Positions 1 through 8,221 of a stretch of DNA of 13,478 nucleotides are shown here, piece by piece; positions within the stretch are counted from its first letter, which is position 1, and every line of letters starts with the position of its first letter. A program made the position numbers and the translations under genes. Below the pieces are notes generated by a model, which saw only the letters and a program-made list of their open reading frames with translations, was not told the DNA's origin and ran no database searches. Source of the DNA: Goniomonas avonlea. Lineage: Eukaryota; Cryptophyceae; Goniomonadida; Goniomonadaceae. Location of the stretch: contig QUTJ01031616.1 of NCBI GenBank assembly GCA_003573635.1, positions 1-13,478 of the forward strand, in the 5' to 3' direction.

Positions 1-148
1 CGAGTGAGAGAGAGAGAGAAGGAGAGGTGGGCGGGCTAGTGTGAGAGGGGGAGAAGGAGATGATGAGGGAAAAGTGGGGTCGTGTGAGAGAGAGGGAGAA
101 GGGGATGATGAGGGAAGGGCGGGGTCGAGAGAGAGGGGGGGGGTATGA
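1..148. repeat. GA-rich low-complexity tract
   Basis: Imperfect GAGA and GGGAGAAGGAGATGATGAGG-type repeats make the + strand almost pure purine, and a block around 41-115 is roughly duplicated. No coding frame is supported. It probably lies in an intron or gap before the exon that begins near 235. Confidence 0.85.
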
Positions 149-149
149 C

Positions 150-173
150 AACTTGACATTGAACTTGACATTG
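150..173. repeat. 12-bp tandem repeat, two perfect copies
   Basis: AACTTGACATTG occurs twice head to tail, followed by a diverged third copy (ACTCGACATCG) up to about 190. It lies just upstream of the putative splice acceptor at 234. No function is evident. Confidence 0.8.
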
Positions 174-234
174 ACAACTCGACATCGACAACCATCGTTT
201 TCCAACTAGACGCGTGAGGGGGGGGTGTCTCCAG

Positions 235-452
235 ATTTATTTCCGGCTGACTTAGTTGTGATGCTGAGAATTACAACACTAGTCCTTGGAAAGGATCATA
301 ATCGTACGGTTTGGCATCCGGATTTGCAGCCAGTTCTCATCAAGGCCATTCACCAGTCCATGGACTCAGCACTGCGCAAGAGGGTGAGTGGCGAAACAGA
401 GAATCTTTCATTCGAGACATTTCGCGATCAATGGATGCCAGTCACACAATAG
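235..452 (+). CDS. 3'-terminal exon of an unidentified gene (partial)
   Basis: The frame is open from a plausible acceptor (GTGTCTCCAG, last base 234) to a TAG at 450-452. An in-frame TAG at 207-209 means the exon cannot begin much earlier. The 72-residue peptide looks like real protein: a hydrophobic start (LFPADLVVMLRITTLVLG), then amphipathic helical stretches (HPDLQPVLIKAIHQSMDSAL) and a C-terminus ending FETFRDQWMPVTQ. I do not recognise the family. A strong GTGAGT donor at 384 is in phase after RKR, so the last 22 residues could instead be intron, although the frame stays open to the stop. The gene would converge on the minus-strand gene whose stop lies at 528, leaving 75 bp between the two. 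The rest of the gene lies left of the window or inside the GA-rich DNA. Confidence 0.45.
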
Positions 453-527
453 CGCCCGAAAAGGGCGAGTGCATGTAAGCACGACGTCACAACAACCGTG
501 CACTCTCTCGCGTGTATGTAAGAGAGG

Positions 528-2980
528 TTATCCGTTTTTTTCTGAGTAATTGACTTTCTGGGCTGAACCGTGCCTGTTTCAATAAGAAGGAAAGCGTATT
601 CAAGCGTATGCAAGTACATGGGTGAAGTTATCATCTTACACAGGGTCCTTGTCCTCCGGTAGGGCAAACGCAGCTGGTGGGGCAGCAAGTGCACCAGAGC
701 GACGGAGGTAATCAGCCCAGTGGAATTCAGTCCCGCGCTTGTAATACTGGCTGTGTGTCGGAGTGTCCATCACGAGGAGTTCGCCGTCGTGTCGCACTGT
801 TTTGTTCTTTAGAGAAATGAAGAAGTTGGAGAGTGTGAATGAGTGAGTGGGGGCGGGAGTGGGAGTGGAGTGGAGTGGGAGTGGGAGTGGGAGTGGGAGT
901 GGGAGTGGGAGTGAGGGAGTGGAAGTGAGAGTGAGTGTGAGTGTGAGAATGGGAGCAGTGGGAGTGGAAGCGGGGGTAGGGTGCGAACATTGTGAGTGAG
1001 AGTGTGTGTGGCATGAGTGAGAGTGAGCGGGAGCTCACTCTGATCACTACCACTCTCACTCACTCTTTACAGACACAGACACACCTCATCACCCCGCAAC
1101 ACCACACTCCACAACAGTCGTGAGCATTGTTTGCTCCGATTTCTTTGCAAACAGCAGATAGTACAATGACTGAGCTCGAAACCGTTGGCCCGAGACCTAG
1201 GTTCACAGGCATGGAAAAACATCTCGCATTAAGATATCTAGTACTCACCTGAAGTCGCAAATGTGCCAACAGGAGCGATTTCCAATCGGTTAGGAGCGAA
1301 CCACACACCATTCTGCAGCAAGAGAGCATTAGGGTGTGGTGGACGGGGCGAGTTGGATGTTTTTGTGTTGATTGTTGACCTCCGCGCGACTTCATTGGGA
1401 TTGGAGAAATCCTTTCTCCACTCCCCCTCAACGGGTTTTCCTACACCCACTCACACTCACCCTAACACGAGTGCAGCAATCTACATTATGCCAGCTGAGA
1501 ATTCTGACAAGGACACTAGTCGCACATTTGAACCATAACAAACCTTCGGTGAGTAGGTGTCGTATTTCACGCATACAGCGCCCGTCACCTGGTCCACCTT
1601 GAATACAGTAGCGGCATAGAATCGTAAATCTCGGTCGGGCCTTCCGAACTTACTGCCTTTCATCACGCAAAGGCTGCGTGCCTCCAATTTCTGGCCCTGT
1701 GATGTGTGTGTGTAAGGGATCGTGGAGAATGGCGTTCTTGTTAGGGGCACGATGAGCTAATCGCACGCTATCTAGTGCCATCCAGCTTCCAAAATGTGGT
1801 GGGTGATGCACCTTCCGAAAGGTGTTGCCTGAGTCAAAGCAGTGGTCAGGGACTTCTGAAACTGCGTGCGGTCTCGCTAATCGTTGGAACGGCACGAGTT
1901 GACGACCGGGGGCCCGTTTGGGTTGTGCAGTCTGCAGAATAAGAAATCAGGCCCAGATGACAGGAGGGCGCACATCGGAGCAGAAGACACAACGAACAAG
2001 GTAACTTTTACATGGTTGCAAGAGGAAAGAAGCGGCAAAAAAGTCGACAAAACCTGGGGTGCGGGACAATCGCGTCGAGGAACAGACGCATTAACGCAGG
2101 TTTTCACCAATAAAACTTGTTCTGCCGAGTCATGTCACCAGTAATATTGGAGCAACAGGGAGGAGCAGCTGGAGTCGCCACTTCCTTACTCGGAGAGCCT
2201 CTACCATTCCAACTTATCAAATATGTGCGTGTCTGTGTGGCATGTCCAGTACGGTGGGAGTGGTCAGCGATACTATGCAAGAAGCGGACCTGATCGGACC
2301 GGGAGGAGTGGAGGTTTTGGCGGTGGTGGTTTTGGTGCCTGCGACAGCCCTGCTGATTCACGAACCAGTTGGCCGTGCAAGAAAGTGGGAAGTGTAGGGA
2401 GAGATCACAGACCAGGCTCTAGAAAGACGAGCACTGCAAGTCCGGGCACAGGCTCGGCCAGACACTGACCTTGCGGTGGTGGGTGACTCTGTAGGTCTCT
2501 CGGGAGACTTTCCTTCTGTAGTGGTTTCAGGTTTCCAATGCTGGCAAGAAACTGCGATCTGGACTCAGCCTGAAGTTCATAAGGTCCAAGAAGCAAACCC
2601 ACAACTGAGCATCAGGACTGAGACGATCAGCAAACCCCACAACTGAGCACACAGCACTGAGGCATACGCTGGAAAACCACAATTGCCAATCATGTCGGAG
2701 TGAACTAGACAGCATTATCGTAACCCACGTTGTCGAAAACCGAAGGGGGTTGAGACAATGGCACTGTCGTCGGTGGAACAAAAATCGAATTCAGATCGCA
2801 ATCTGATCCAACGTCGTCCCACCCATCGGATCCAGGGTCATTAAGTTCTGTCGAAAGTGTGTGTAAGATGGATCGTATTTCAGCGCGCGAGAGTGATAAG
2901 CATCAGAGTCGTGTACTTCACCCACCTGAGCAGTCCTCCCAATCTCTCATTAGCACTTCATGACTCTCTGTAGCAGCCAT
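528..2980 (-). CDS. MBT/Tudor-like (Royal family) chromatin-reader protein, 9 exons
   Basis: Proposed minus-strand exons: 2980-2926, 2847-2729, 2569-2470, 2338-2253, 1931-1812, 1696-1544, 1312-1249, 796-640, 573-528. They total 900 nt, a 299-residue protein, and all phases agree. The start MAATESHEVLMRDWED is followed by an acidic segment (ELNDPGSDGWDDVGSDCD), then a Pro/Ser/Thr-rich linker (about 40-120). Residues about 156-240 form a beta-rich module: GQKLEAR, FYAATVFKVD, VKYDTY, then WFAPNRLEIAPVG. Residues 254-276 read GTEFHWADYLRRSGALAAPP, the typical MBT arm pattern (F-x-W-x-x-Y-L, then GAxAAP). In known families MBT and Tudor modules bind methyl-lysine or methyl-arginine, often on histones; that function is inferred here. 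The last four exons are the best supported. Exons 3-5 are provisional (donors GTGGGT at 2728 and GTACTG at 2252 are weak, and an extra small exon is possible). The frame upstream of the ATG is open to an acceptor at 3062, so a 27-residue extension is possible. Confidence 0.6.
849..920. repeat. GGGAGT hexanucleotide array, G-quadruplex candidate
   Basis: Six perfect GGGAGT units run from 877 to 912, flanked by degenerate copies (849-876 and 913-1030). Six G3 runs separated by three bases satisfy the usual G-quadruplex pattern. The array lies in the 452-nt intron (1248-797) of the minus-strand MBT-like gene, so the pre-mRNA there is CACTCC-rich. Confidence 0.9.
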
Positions 2981-3307
2981 GGGCTCCCATCCCCAAAGGT
3001 GCTGCTGGGATTCGACCGTGGTAGCACCTCGACCAGAAGTTGGGAGCGCCTCCTCTTGGGGCTGCGGGTCATGTTACTTTTTGTCCAATCGAATCTCAAA
3101 AATGGTTTCCTGTCTTGGTCAAGTCGAATCATGGATTAGAGATGCTGCTTTTCCTAACATGAAAGAGGCAAAAAATAACATGAAGCACCTTCTCTGTCTT
3201 CGAATGGGTGCTCGAGCCAGAAATCGGCAAGCCTGCTTCATGTGCCACGGTTTCGGTTCTCGGAGCCAGTCTCCTCTCTTTGCACTGCGCTCATGGTCAA
3301 GCTCAAG
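2981..3307. other. Intergenic region between two tandem minus-strand genes
   Basis: This stretch should hold the 3' flank of the gene ending at 3308 and the 5' flank of the MBT-like gene starting at 2980. The only coding hint is a minus-strand frame open from 3061 into the ATG at 2980, which could be 5' UTR or an N-terminal extension. Overlapping + frames are composed like noise. I see no RNA gene or clear promoter motif. Confidence 0.5.
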
Positions 3308-4735
3308 CTAATTGCACGGAGCGATCAGCACCGTCAATCGCAACTCCTCGGTGGGGGCTTCTAGATCTTGAGCACGCTCGGCCTGCGACGAAGTATGGTG
3401 AGCAGAGTGACTGGAACAAAACAAAACAAAAGACACCTGACTGCCAATGAAGCAACTTGGAGGCTTCACCAAGTACTTGTCCAGAGGGGTTTTCTGACGG
3501 GGTCGAAGTCCACCACGAAGCAGTTGAAGCACGGCTTGGGTGCACTCCCCTTTCCTGGCGTTGCTGAAGCTCCCCCGCCCATGTTCCTTCAAGATCTGGA
3601 ACTAGGTGAGACAACCTTGTCTTTCGTGGGATTTCTGTGTCACAACAGTTCTCCAATTACCCAAAACCAAGTCTCTTATCTGTAGCGCTCTGATCTAGCT
3701 AAGTATGTTGAGTAACAATGCCGCACCAGTTGCAACTCATACTTCTTGAACGCACGATCCAAAACCTCCTCGGAGACCACTTTGGGGTTGAACGTTTCCA
3801 GTTGCTTCCGAAGCTCCAGATATGTTGCGTGCCTTTTCTTGGGCGCCGTTGTTGTCGGTGCCACCCATTTCAGCCGAGCAGAAAGCGAAGGGGCCCCCAC
3901 GCCCGGTAGCGGGGATGGCATTGGCGCATGGACCGGGTTTGCCGGTCCCAGATTTGGAGGCTTAGCGGGCCCTGCACGAAGAACTTCTCCCCAGTTCAGT
4001 GCGGCTGGCCATGGCTGCGTGGAATCACGAAGAATCTCTCAAATCCCAACAGACCATAGATTCCGAGCAACTTGATGCCTGAGGCTTCTGGGTCAACGGC
4101 CAAGAGGTTGACTCGTGCGCTTGTTGAAGGGACACTTGGTCACGGAACGAATTAGTTGAGGCAGAAATGGTTTGCTTGGAGGGGCACGGTCGACCATCTG
4201 CATCACCAGATCGAGGCGACAGGAGCCTTGAGCTGTCTCTGGTTTCGATGGTTGGCGGAATTGATTGTTCAATGGAAGGCTCGAACATGGCTCTTGACTG
4301 CAGACACTGTTCCCGGTTTTAGTTGATTTGCAGCAGGAAAGGGTGCCTCTGAAGTACCGCGAAGCGTGAGAGAAATGAGGCGCTGTGCTGAACCCTGTGT
4401 AAGTTGAATGCTTCCAAACCGGTTTATGGAGACATAAATACCTCTTGTCCGTGATGTTCTTCTGCAACTGAGACTCCCACATTCGGAATGTCCAATGGGT
4501 TGTTGGGGGCTGCTGATTTCGGATCATTCATGGAAGTGTCAGCCATGGGTAAGACACGCATTGCTGGAACTTTGTGGGCATTGAAAAGCGCAGTGAATAA
4601 AACAGGAGAGTCAGCGTCTTCATCACTCTCGACTCTCTGAGGTGACTGGCTACCCAGTGTTGTCTGGCTCAACATCGATGCCTGGCTCATTGGAGAGGAA
4701 AAATGGCGGGAGTGATCTATCGTCGTATGGATCAT
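3308..4735 (-). CDS. Unknown protein, 5 exons, 354 residues
   Basis: Minus-strand exons: 4735-4442, 4297-4055, 4014-3727, 3601-3437, 3382-3308, all joined in phase 0. The ATG at 4735 is first; a second at 4690 (MSQASML) is a good alternative. Residues 1-190 look disordered (Ser, Pro, Asp/Glu) and include three SQ dipeptides at 17-30 beside an acidic VESDEDADSP stretch. Residues about 230-325 look folded and helical. They begin PKKRHATYLELRKQLETF, continue SEEVLDRAFKKYELQL, then FQILKEHG across the exon 3-4 junction, then TQAVLQLLRGGLRPRQ and TPLDKYLVKPP. I do not recognise the family. The donor GTGCGG after exon 3 is weak. If it is unused, the frame reads to a stop at 3676, giving a C-terminus ending RHCYSTYLARSERYR. 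The last intron (3436-3383, 54 nt) is open and a multiple of three, so retaining it would be tolerated. SQ motifs are typical targets of ATM/ATR-type kinases, but a damage-response role is only a guess. Confidence 0.6.
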
Positions 4736-4812
4736 GTTTTGTATTCAACGCTTTGCTGATCGATATAGACTACTGTAGGCTGTAGCAGCCTGCGAAATCG
4801 TGTGACAGTGAC
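4736..4812. promoter_or_regulatory. 77-bp divergent intergenic region with hairpin
   Basis: Only 77 bp separate the ATG of the unknown minus-strand gene from the ATG of UXS, so the promoters and both 5' UTRs must overlap here or extend into the genes. It contains an inverted repeat, AGGCTG-tag-CAGCCT (4777-4791), extendable to eight pairs with one G-T wobble (4775-4793). I see no TATA box. Confidence 0.55.
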
Positions 4813-6677
4813 ATGGCTTCGGTCGGAGCGGGGAAAACAGGTTGCTGTGCTTCCTTGAAATGGATGGGTTGACTCTTTTCTGCAGCACTTGTGACTGGCG
4901 CGAATGGGTTTGTTGCCACCCATCTTTGCCTGCGTCTTTTGAAGGATGGCTACACCGTCATCGGCAAGTCTCGCGCCGCCTCCTTTTGGGCTCTGACCTC
5001 TTCTGTCAGGGGTGGACAACTTCTCAACATCCCACCGCAACAATTCCAAGGAAGCTTCGGCGAATCCGAATTATACTCTCATTGAGCATGACATCATTGT
5101 AAGGGCGTCCTCTCGTGACATCGCTCGTGACTCGCCGCCGCAGGAACCAATCCCTGCAGACAAGCTCCCCGCCAAGATTGATTTGATCTTCAATCTCGCC
5201 TGCCCTGCATCCCCCCCCCACTACCAAGTACGTGTGAATTTCGTTTGGTCGGCCTCACCCTCAGCAGCGCGACCCGATCCATACCGCCAAGACCGGTTTC
5301 CTGGGAGTTCTGCATGGGCTGGAGCTCGCGCAGTGAGATGCCCCCTTCGCCTCTGGGCTTTCTAATCATGATTCCGATCAGGAAAATGGGTGCCAAATTT
5401 TTGCAAGCCTCGACCAGCGAGGTGTACGGTGACCCCAAGGTCCACCCTCAGCCGGAATCGTACAACGGTGAGCACTGTCCGCCCAGCTCCAACCTCATTG
5501 ATGACACAGGTTATGTGAGTTGCACCGGCGTCCGTGCCTGCTACGACGAGGCCAAGCGCGTGGGAGAGACCCTGTGCTTCGATTTCCACCGCAAATACGG
5601 AACCCAAGTCCGGTGAATACCGCAAATGCCCGATGCATGAGTGGCGTGTCCCATGTAACAGACTCCCATCACAGTGTGATCCGCATCTTTAACACCTACG
5701 GACCGTACATGCACCCGTACGATGGCCGCGTCGTGAGCAACTTCATTCGCCAGGTAGAGTCACCCTCACCTCGCACTCGCTCTCACACGCTGCAACAGGC
5801 TCTTGCTGGTCAAGACCTCACCATCTACGGCACAGGAGACCAGACTCGCTCGTTCCAGTAAGTGCTTTCTCGTATCTTGTGTGGGTGTTGAATTTGATGG
5901 GATCTCGCTCTACACCCTTGTTATTGATGAAGGAATTGATGAAGGACCAGATTCGTATCCAGTGTTATGATACAGAAGTATTCATATGGATGTGTGGAGA
6001 TAGAGAGAGACAGAGAGAGACAGAGAGACAGAGATCTAGATATAGAATAGTGAGCTGGAGAGGTATATCGAGACTGTAGCGAAGGAGCGAGAGAGGACAT
6101 GCACAGAGAGAGAGAGAGAGGAGCTTGTGCCTCACGCCTGGGTTCCGCAGGTATGTCAGCGACTTGATCGAGGGCATGATGCGCATGATGAACAACGAGC
6201 AGGTGTGTACTTGTCTCTTGATTTCTTAGCTCTTGTTTACGTTTTGTATTGTTTGTGATCCGGAAAAATGTGGTCCCTGAAAAAGAGCCAGTCCCCTGAC
6301 TGCGTTGGTTAATATCGATTTCAAAGTTGAAGACATCACGCAAGCTAGTGCGGATCATCGTTGATCTGGATCCGCTCTGCCTATCTCTACAGAACTTCAT
6401 TAGACCTGTACCTAGATGACCCTTGATCGACTCCCTACAGAACTTCATCGGACCTGTCAACATTGGCAACCCGAACGAGTTCACTGTGAAACAACTGGCA
6501 GAGATCGTTGTGGAGCTTGCTGGTACAGGCAACAAGATAATGTGAGTGCGCGACAGTTTGCGTGGGTGACAAGTCTCTCTCTCGGTGCTCGCTCACCTCT
6601 TCCTCCTCCTCCCTGTCCCTCTCTCTTTCCCTCTCTCGCTCTCTCTCCCTCCCTCTCTCCCTCCCGAGATCAAGCGC

Positions 6678-6735
<58 letters not shown>

Positions 6736-7812
6736 GTGTGTGTGTGTGTGTGAATGAGAGCGAGCGTGTGGACCCGCGTTCCAGCAGGGAGTGAGTGAAT
6801 CCAGGTTCCAGGAATGCAGGGAGGGAGAAGCCAGCCTGTGTGAGAGAGTGCAGAGTGATTCCGTTTGAGCGTGGCGACGCTCCTTCACACGCAACACGAC
6901 GCTTGACTCTGTGCCGTGCAGCTACATGGACGCCGCCAAGGATGACCCCGCCCAGCGCAAACCTGTGATTGGTGTGTCGCACACTCCGTGCCCTTGTTTT
7001 TGCACAGTACAGTCTGTGATTGGTTGTTTTTGCACAGTACAGTCTGTGATTGGTTGTTTTTGTACAGTACAATCTGTGATTCCAGTCCAATCTGTGATTG
7101 GTGTGTCGCACACTTCGTCCCTTGTGTTTGCACAATCTGTGATTGGAGTGTCGCACACTTCGTGCCCTTGTGTTTGCACAATCTGTGATTGGAGTGTCGC
7201 ACACTTCGTGCCCTTGTTTTTGCACAGTACAACCTGTGATTGGTGTGTGATTGGTGTGTTGCACATTTCATTCCCTTGTTTCATGCCCTTGTTTTTGTAC
7301 AATCTGTGTTTGGTGTGCACTTAACGCTGCTTTTTGTACAATCTGCTCGCTTTGTGGCTTTGCCATTTCGTAGGGCCTCGATTTCGGTGATCACCTATTC
7401 GGTAATCTCGCCCCATTGATTCTATGCTGCTGTGACATGTTTGACATGTCCGTCGACAGAGGTTGCACAGAAGGAGCTTGGAGGGTGGGAGCCGGTGGTT
7501 CAGCTCAGGGAGGTGTGTGCGCCCATTGTGATTGTGACATATTTATAAGGCGGCGTGTGTGATGTGTTTTCTTTTGATGGGTGGTGTGTGATGCGCTCCC
7601 TTTGTATAGGTGGGTGTGGTGTGCAATCGTGCTTGTGCCCTCGGGTGTATATTCCGCTGAGCGGTATTGAGTGTGATCGTGCGTGATCGTGATGTCCGTG
7701 ATTTTAACGGCTGCAACAGGGCCTGAAGCACACCACGGAGTATTTCAGGGGGCTCGACCTCACGCAGTACCAAGACCACCTCTCCGACTACCTCGCTGTC
7801 AACCCCAAGTAA
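4813..7812 (+). CDS. UXS1: UDP-glucuronate decarboxylase (UDP-xylose synthase), 14 exons
   Basis: Exons: 4813-4840, 4886-4963, 5010-5098, 5144-5227, 5265-5332, 5382-5467, 5510-5612, 5675-5753, 5799-5857, 6151-6202, 6441-6541, 6922-6971, 7460-7512, 7720-7812. They sum to 1023 nt and 340 residues. The enzyme is an extended SDR that oxidises and decarboxylates UDP-glucuronate to UDP-xylose using bound NAD. Visible features: the Rossmann loop [11 protein letters not shown] (13-23), VDNF (37-40), the UXS signature [10 protein letters not shown] (83-92), STSEVYGDP (126-134), the catalytic YxxxK in ACYDEAKR (Tyr156, Lys160), RIFNTYGP (182-189), DGRVVSNFI (195-203), [17 protein letters not shown] (214-230) and NIGNPNEFT. 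The protein begins almost directly at the Rossmann fold, without the N-terminal membrane anchor of Golgi forms, so it is probably cytosolic. Intron 2 (4964-5009) is GC-AG. Intron 4 ends in CAGCAG; using the second AG (exon from 5268) removes one Gln and fits the family spacing better. Intron 6 (42 nt) is open and in frame, but removing it restores family spacing. Confidence 0.96.
5999..6121. repeat. GA/CAGA microsatellite in UXS intron 9
   Basis: AGAGAGACAGAGAGAGACAGAG-type repeats (5999-6035) and a pure GA run (6104-6121) lie in the 293-nt intron 5858-6150. The eight introns before it are only 37-62 nt, so most of the extra length is repeat-associated. Confidence 0.9.
6386..6459 (+). repeat. 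Duplicated splice acceptor and exon start (decoy copy)
   Basis: The true acceptor and exon 11 start (CTACAG then AACTTCATCGGACCTGT, 6435-6457) has a copy 48 bp upstream (CTACAG then AACTTCATTAGACCTGT, 6387-6409) differing at two adjacent bases. Splicing to the upstream copy would read N-F-I-R-P-V-P-R and then TGA, a premature stop. Confidence 0.85.
6674..6752. repeat. (GC)n(GT)n microsatellite in UXS intron 11
   Basis: About nine GC units (6674-6692) run into about thirty GT units, with one interruption near 6731. A CT-rich tract (about 6577-6665) precedes it. Alternating purine-pyrimidine DNA of this kind is a classic Z-DNA former. It lies within the 380-nt intron 6542-6921. Confidence 0.95.
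6963..7320 (+). repeat. Tandem repeat of an exon-intron junction in UXS intron 12
   Basis: CTGTGATT recurs at 6963, 7014, 7044, 7074, 7092, 7137, 7183 and 7234, with a diverged copy at 7304; steps are 51, 30, 30, 18, 45, 46, 51 and 70 bp. The full unit is CTGTGATTGGTGTGTCGCAC, then ACTTCGTGCCCTTGTTTTTG, then CACAGTACAA. The first copy is the 3' end of exon 12 plus its donor, so the array grew from a functional splice junction. Units carry a donor-like TTG|GTGTGT, an acceptor-like TTTTTGCACAG and the palindrome GTGTG-TCG-CACAC. Confidence 0.9.
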
Positions 7813-8221
7813 TCTGTGATCGTCGTGCCAGGCGCGCCCCGCTGAGTGTTAAGGAGACTCTGACCCGATGTACTTGTGCTGGAAGTAAATGCTGTTCGTT
7901 ACGTCGGGGGTGCGGGCTCGCTTGCGTGGACATGCCTTTGCAGGTCTCTCCTTCCTCGATGCTATCTCTGTGCCCAATCTGTCTCTCTCAGGACTTCCCC
8001 GCCTGCTGCCCACGCCTCTCTCTCTTTCATCCTGAAACGTTTGGGATTGAACAGTCATGCAACCTGAGCTTTCAGTTGGCAGTGATGGAAGAGTATCGAC
8101 CTCTCGCCTCGATTCAGGACAAGTTGGATCAATTCAATGCGACTCGTATTGCGCAACGGCAGAATAATGGATAATGGATAGGTTCATATTGTACAGTGAG
8201 TGCAAGAATTCGACCACATGG
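7813..8221. other. Gap between convergent UXS and CaaX-protein genes; weak coding hints
   Basis: This should hold the 3' ends of the convergent transcripts. Two + strand stretches read like protein: DVLVLEVNAVRYVGGAGSLAW (about 7867-7930) and MEEYRPLASIQDKLDQFNAT (8084 onward, stop TAA at 8172-8174). They are in different frames and no clean splice pair joins them, so I do not call a gene. A CT-rich stretch (about 7940-8030) separates them. Confidence 0.35.

Noticed and set aside
2100-2645. + strand frame with protein-like text on both sides of one in-frame TAG (2398-2400)
   Set aside because: It suggested stop readthrough or a recoded TAG. It overlaps phase-consistent minus-strand exons, has no family match, and the other genes here use TAA and TGA normally, so nothing supports recoding.
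3437-3601. PIP-box-like QKTPLDKYL in the unknown minus-strand protein
   Set aside because: The PCNA-binding pattern needs Q-x-x-hydrophobic-x-x-aromatic-aromatic; here the spacing is one residue too long and only one aromatic residue is present.
6593-7271. Long minus-strand frames rich in His-Thr and in QSQIV/TNHRL repeats
   Set aside because: They are translations of the GT microsatellite and the intronic tandem array of UXS on the opposite strand.
6963-7320. CRISPR-like array
   Set aside because: Repeat and spacer lengths are irregular, the spacers resemble each other, and the array sits inside an intron of a eukaryotic gene.
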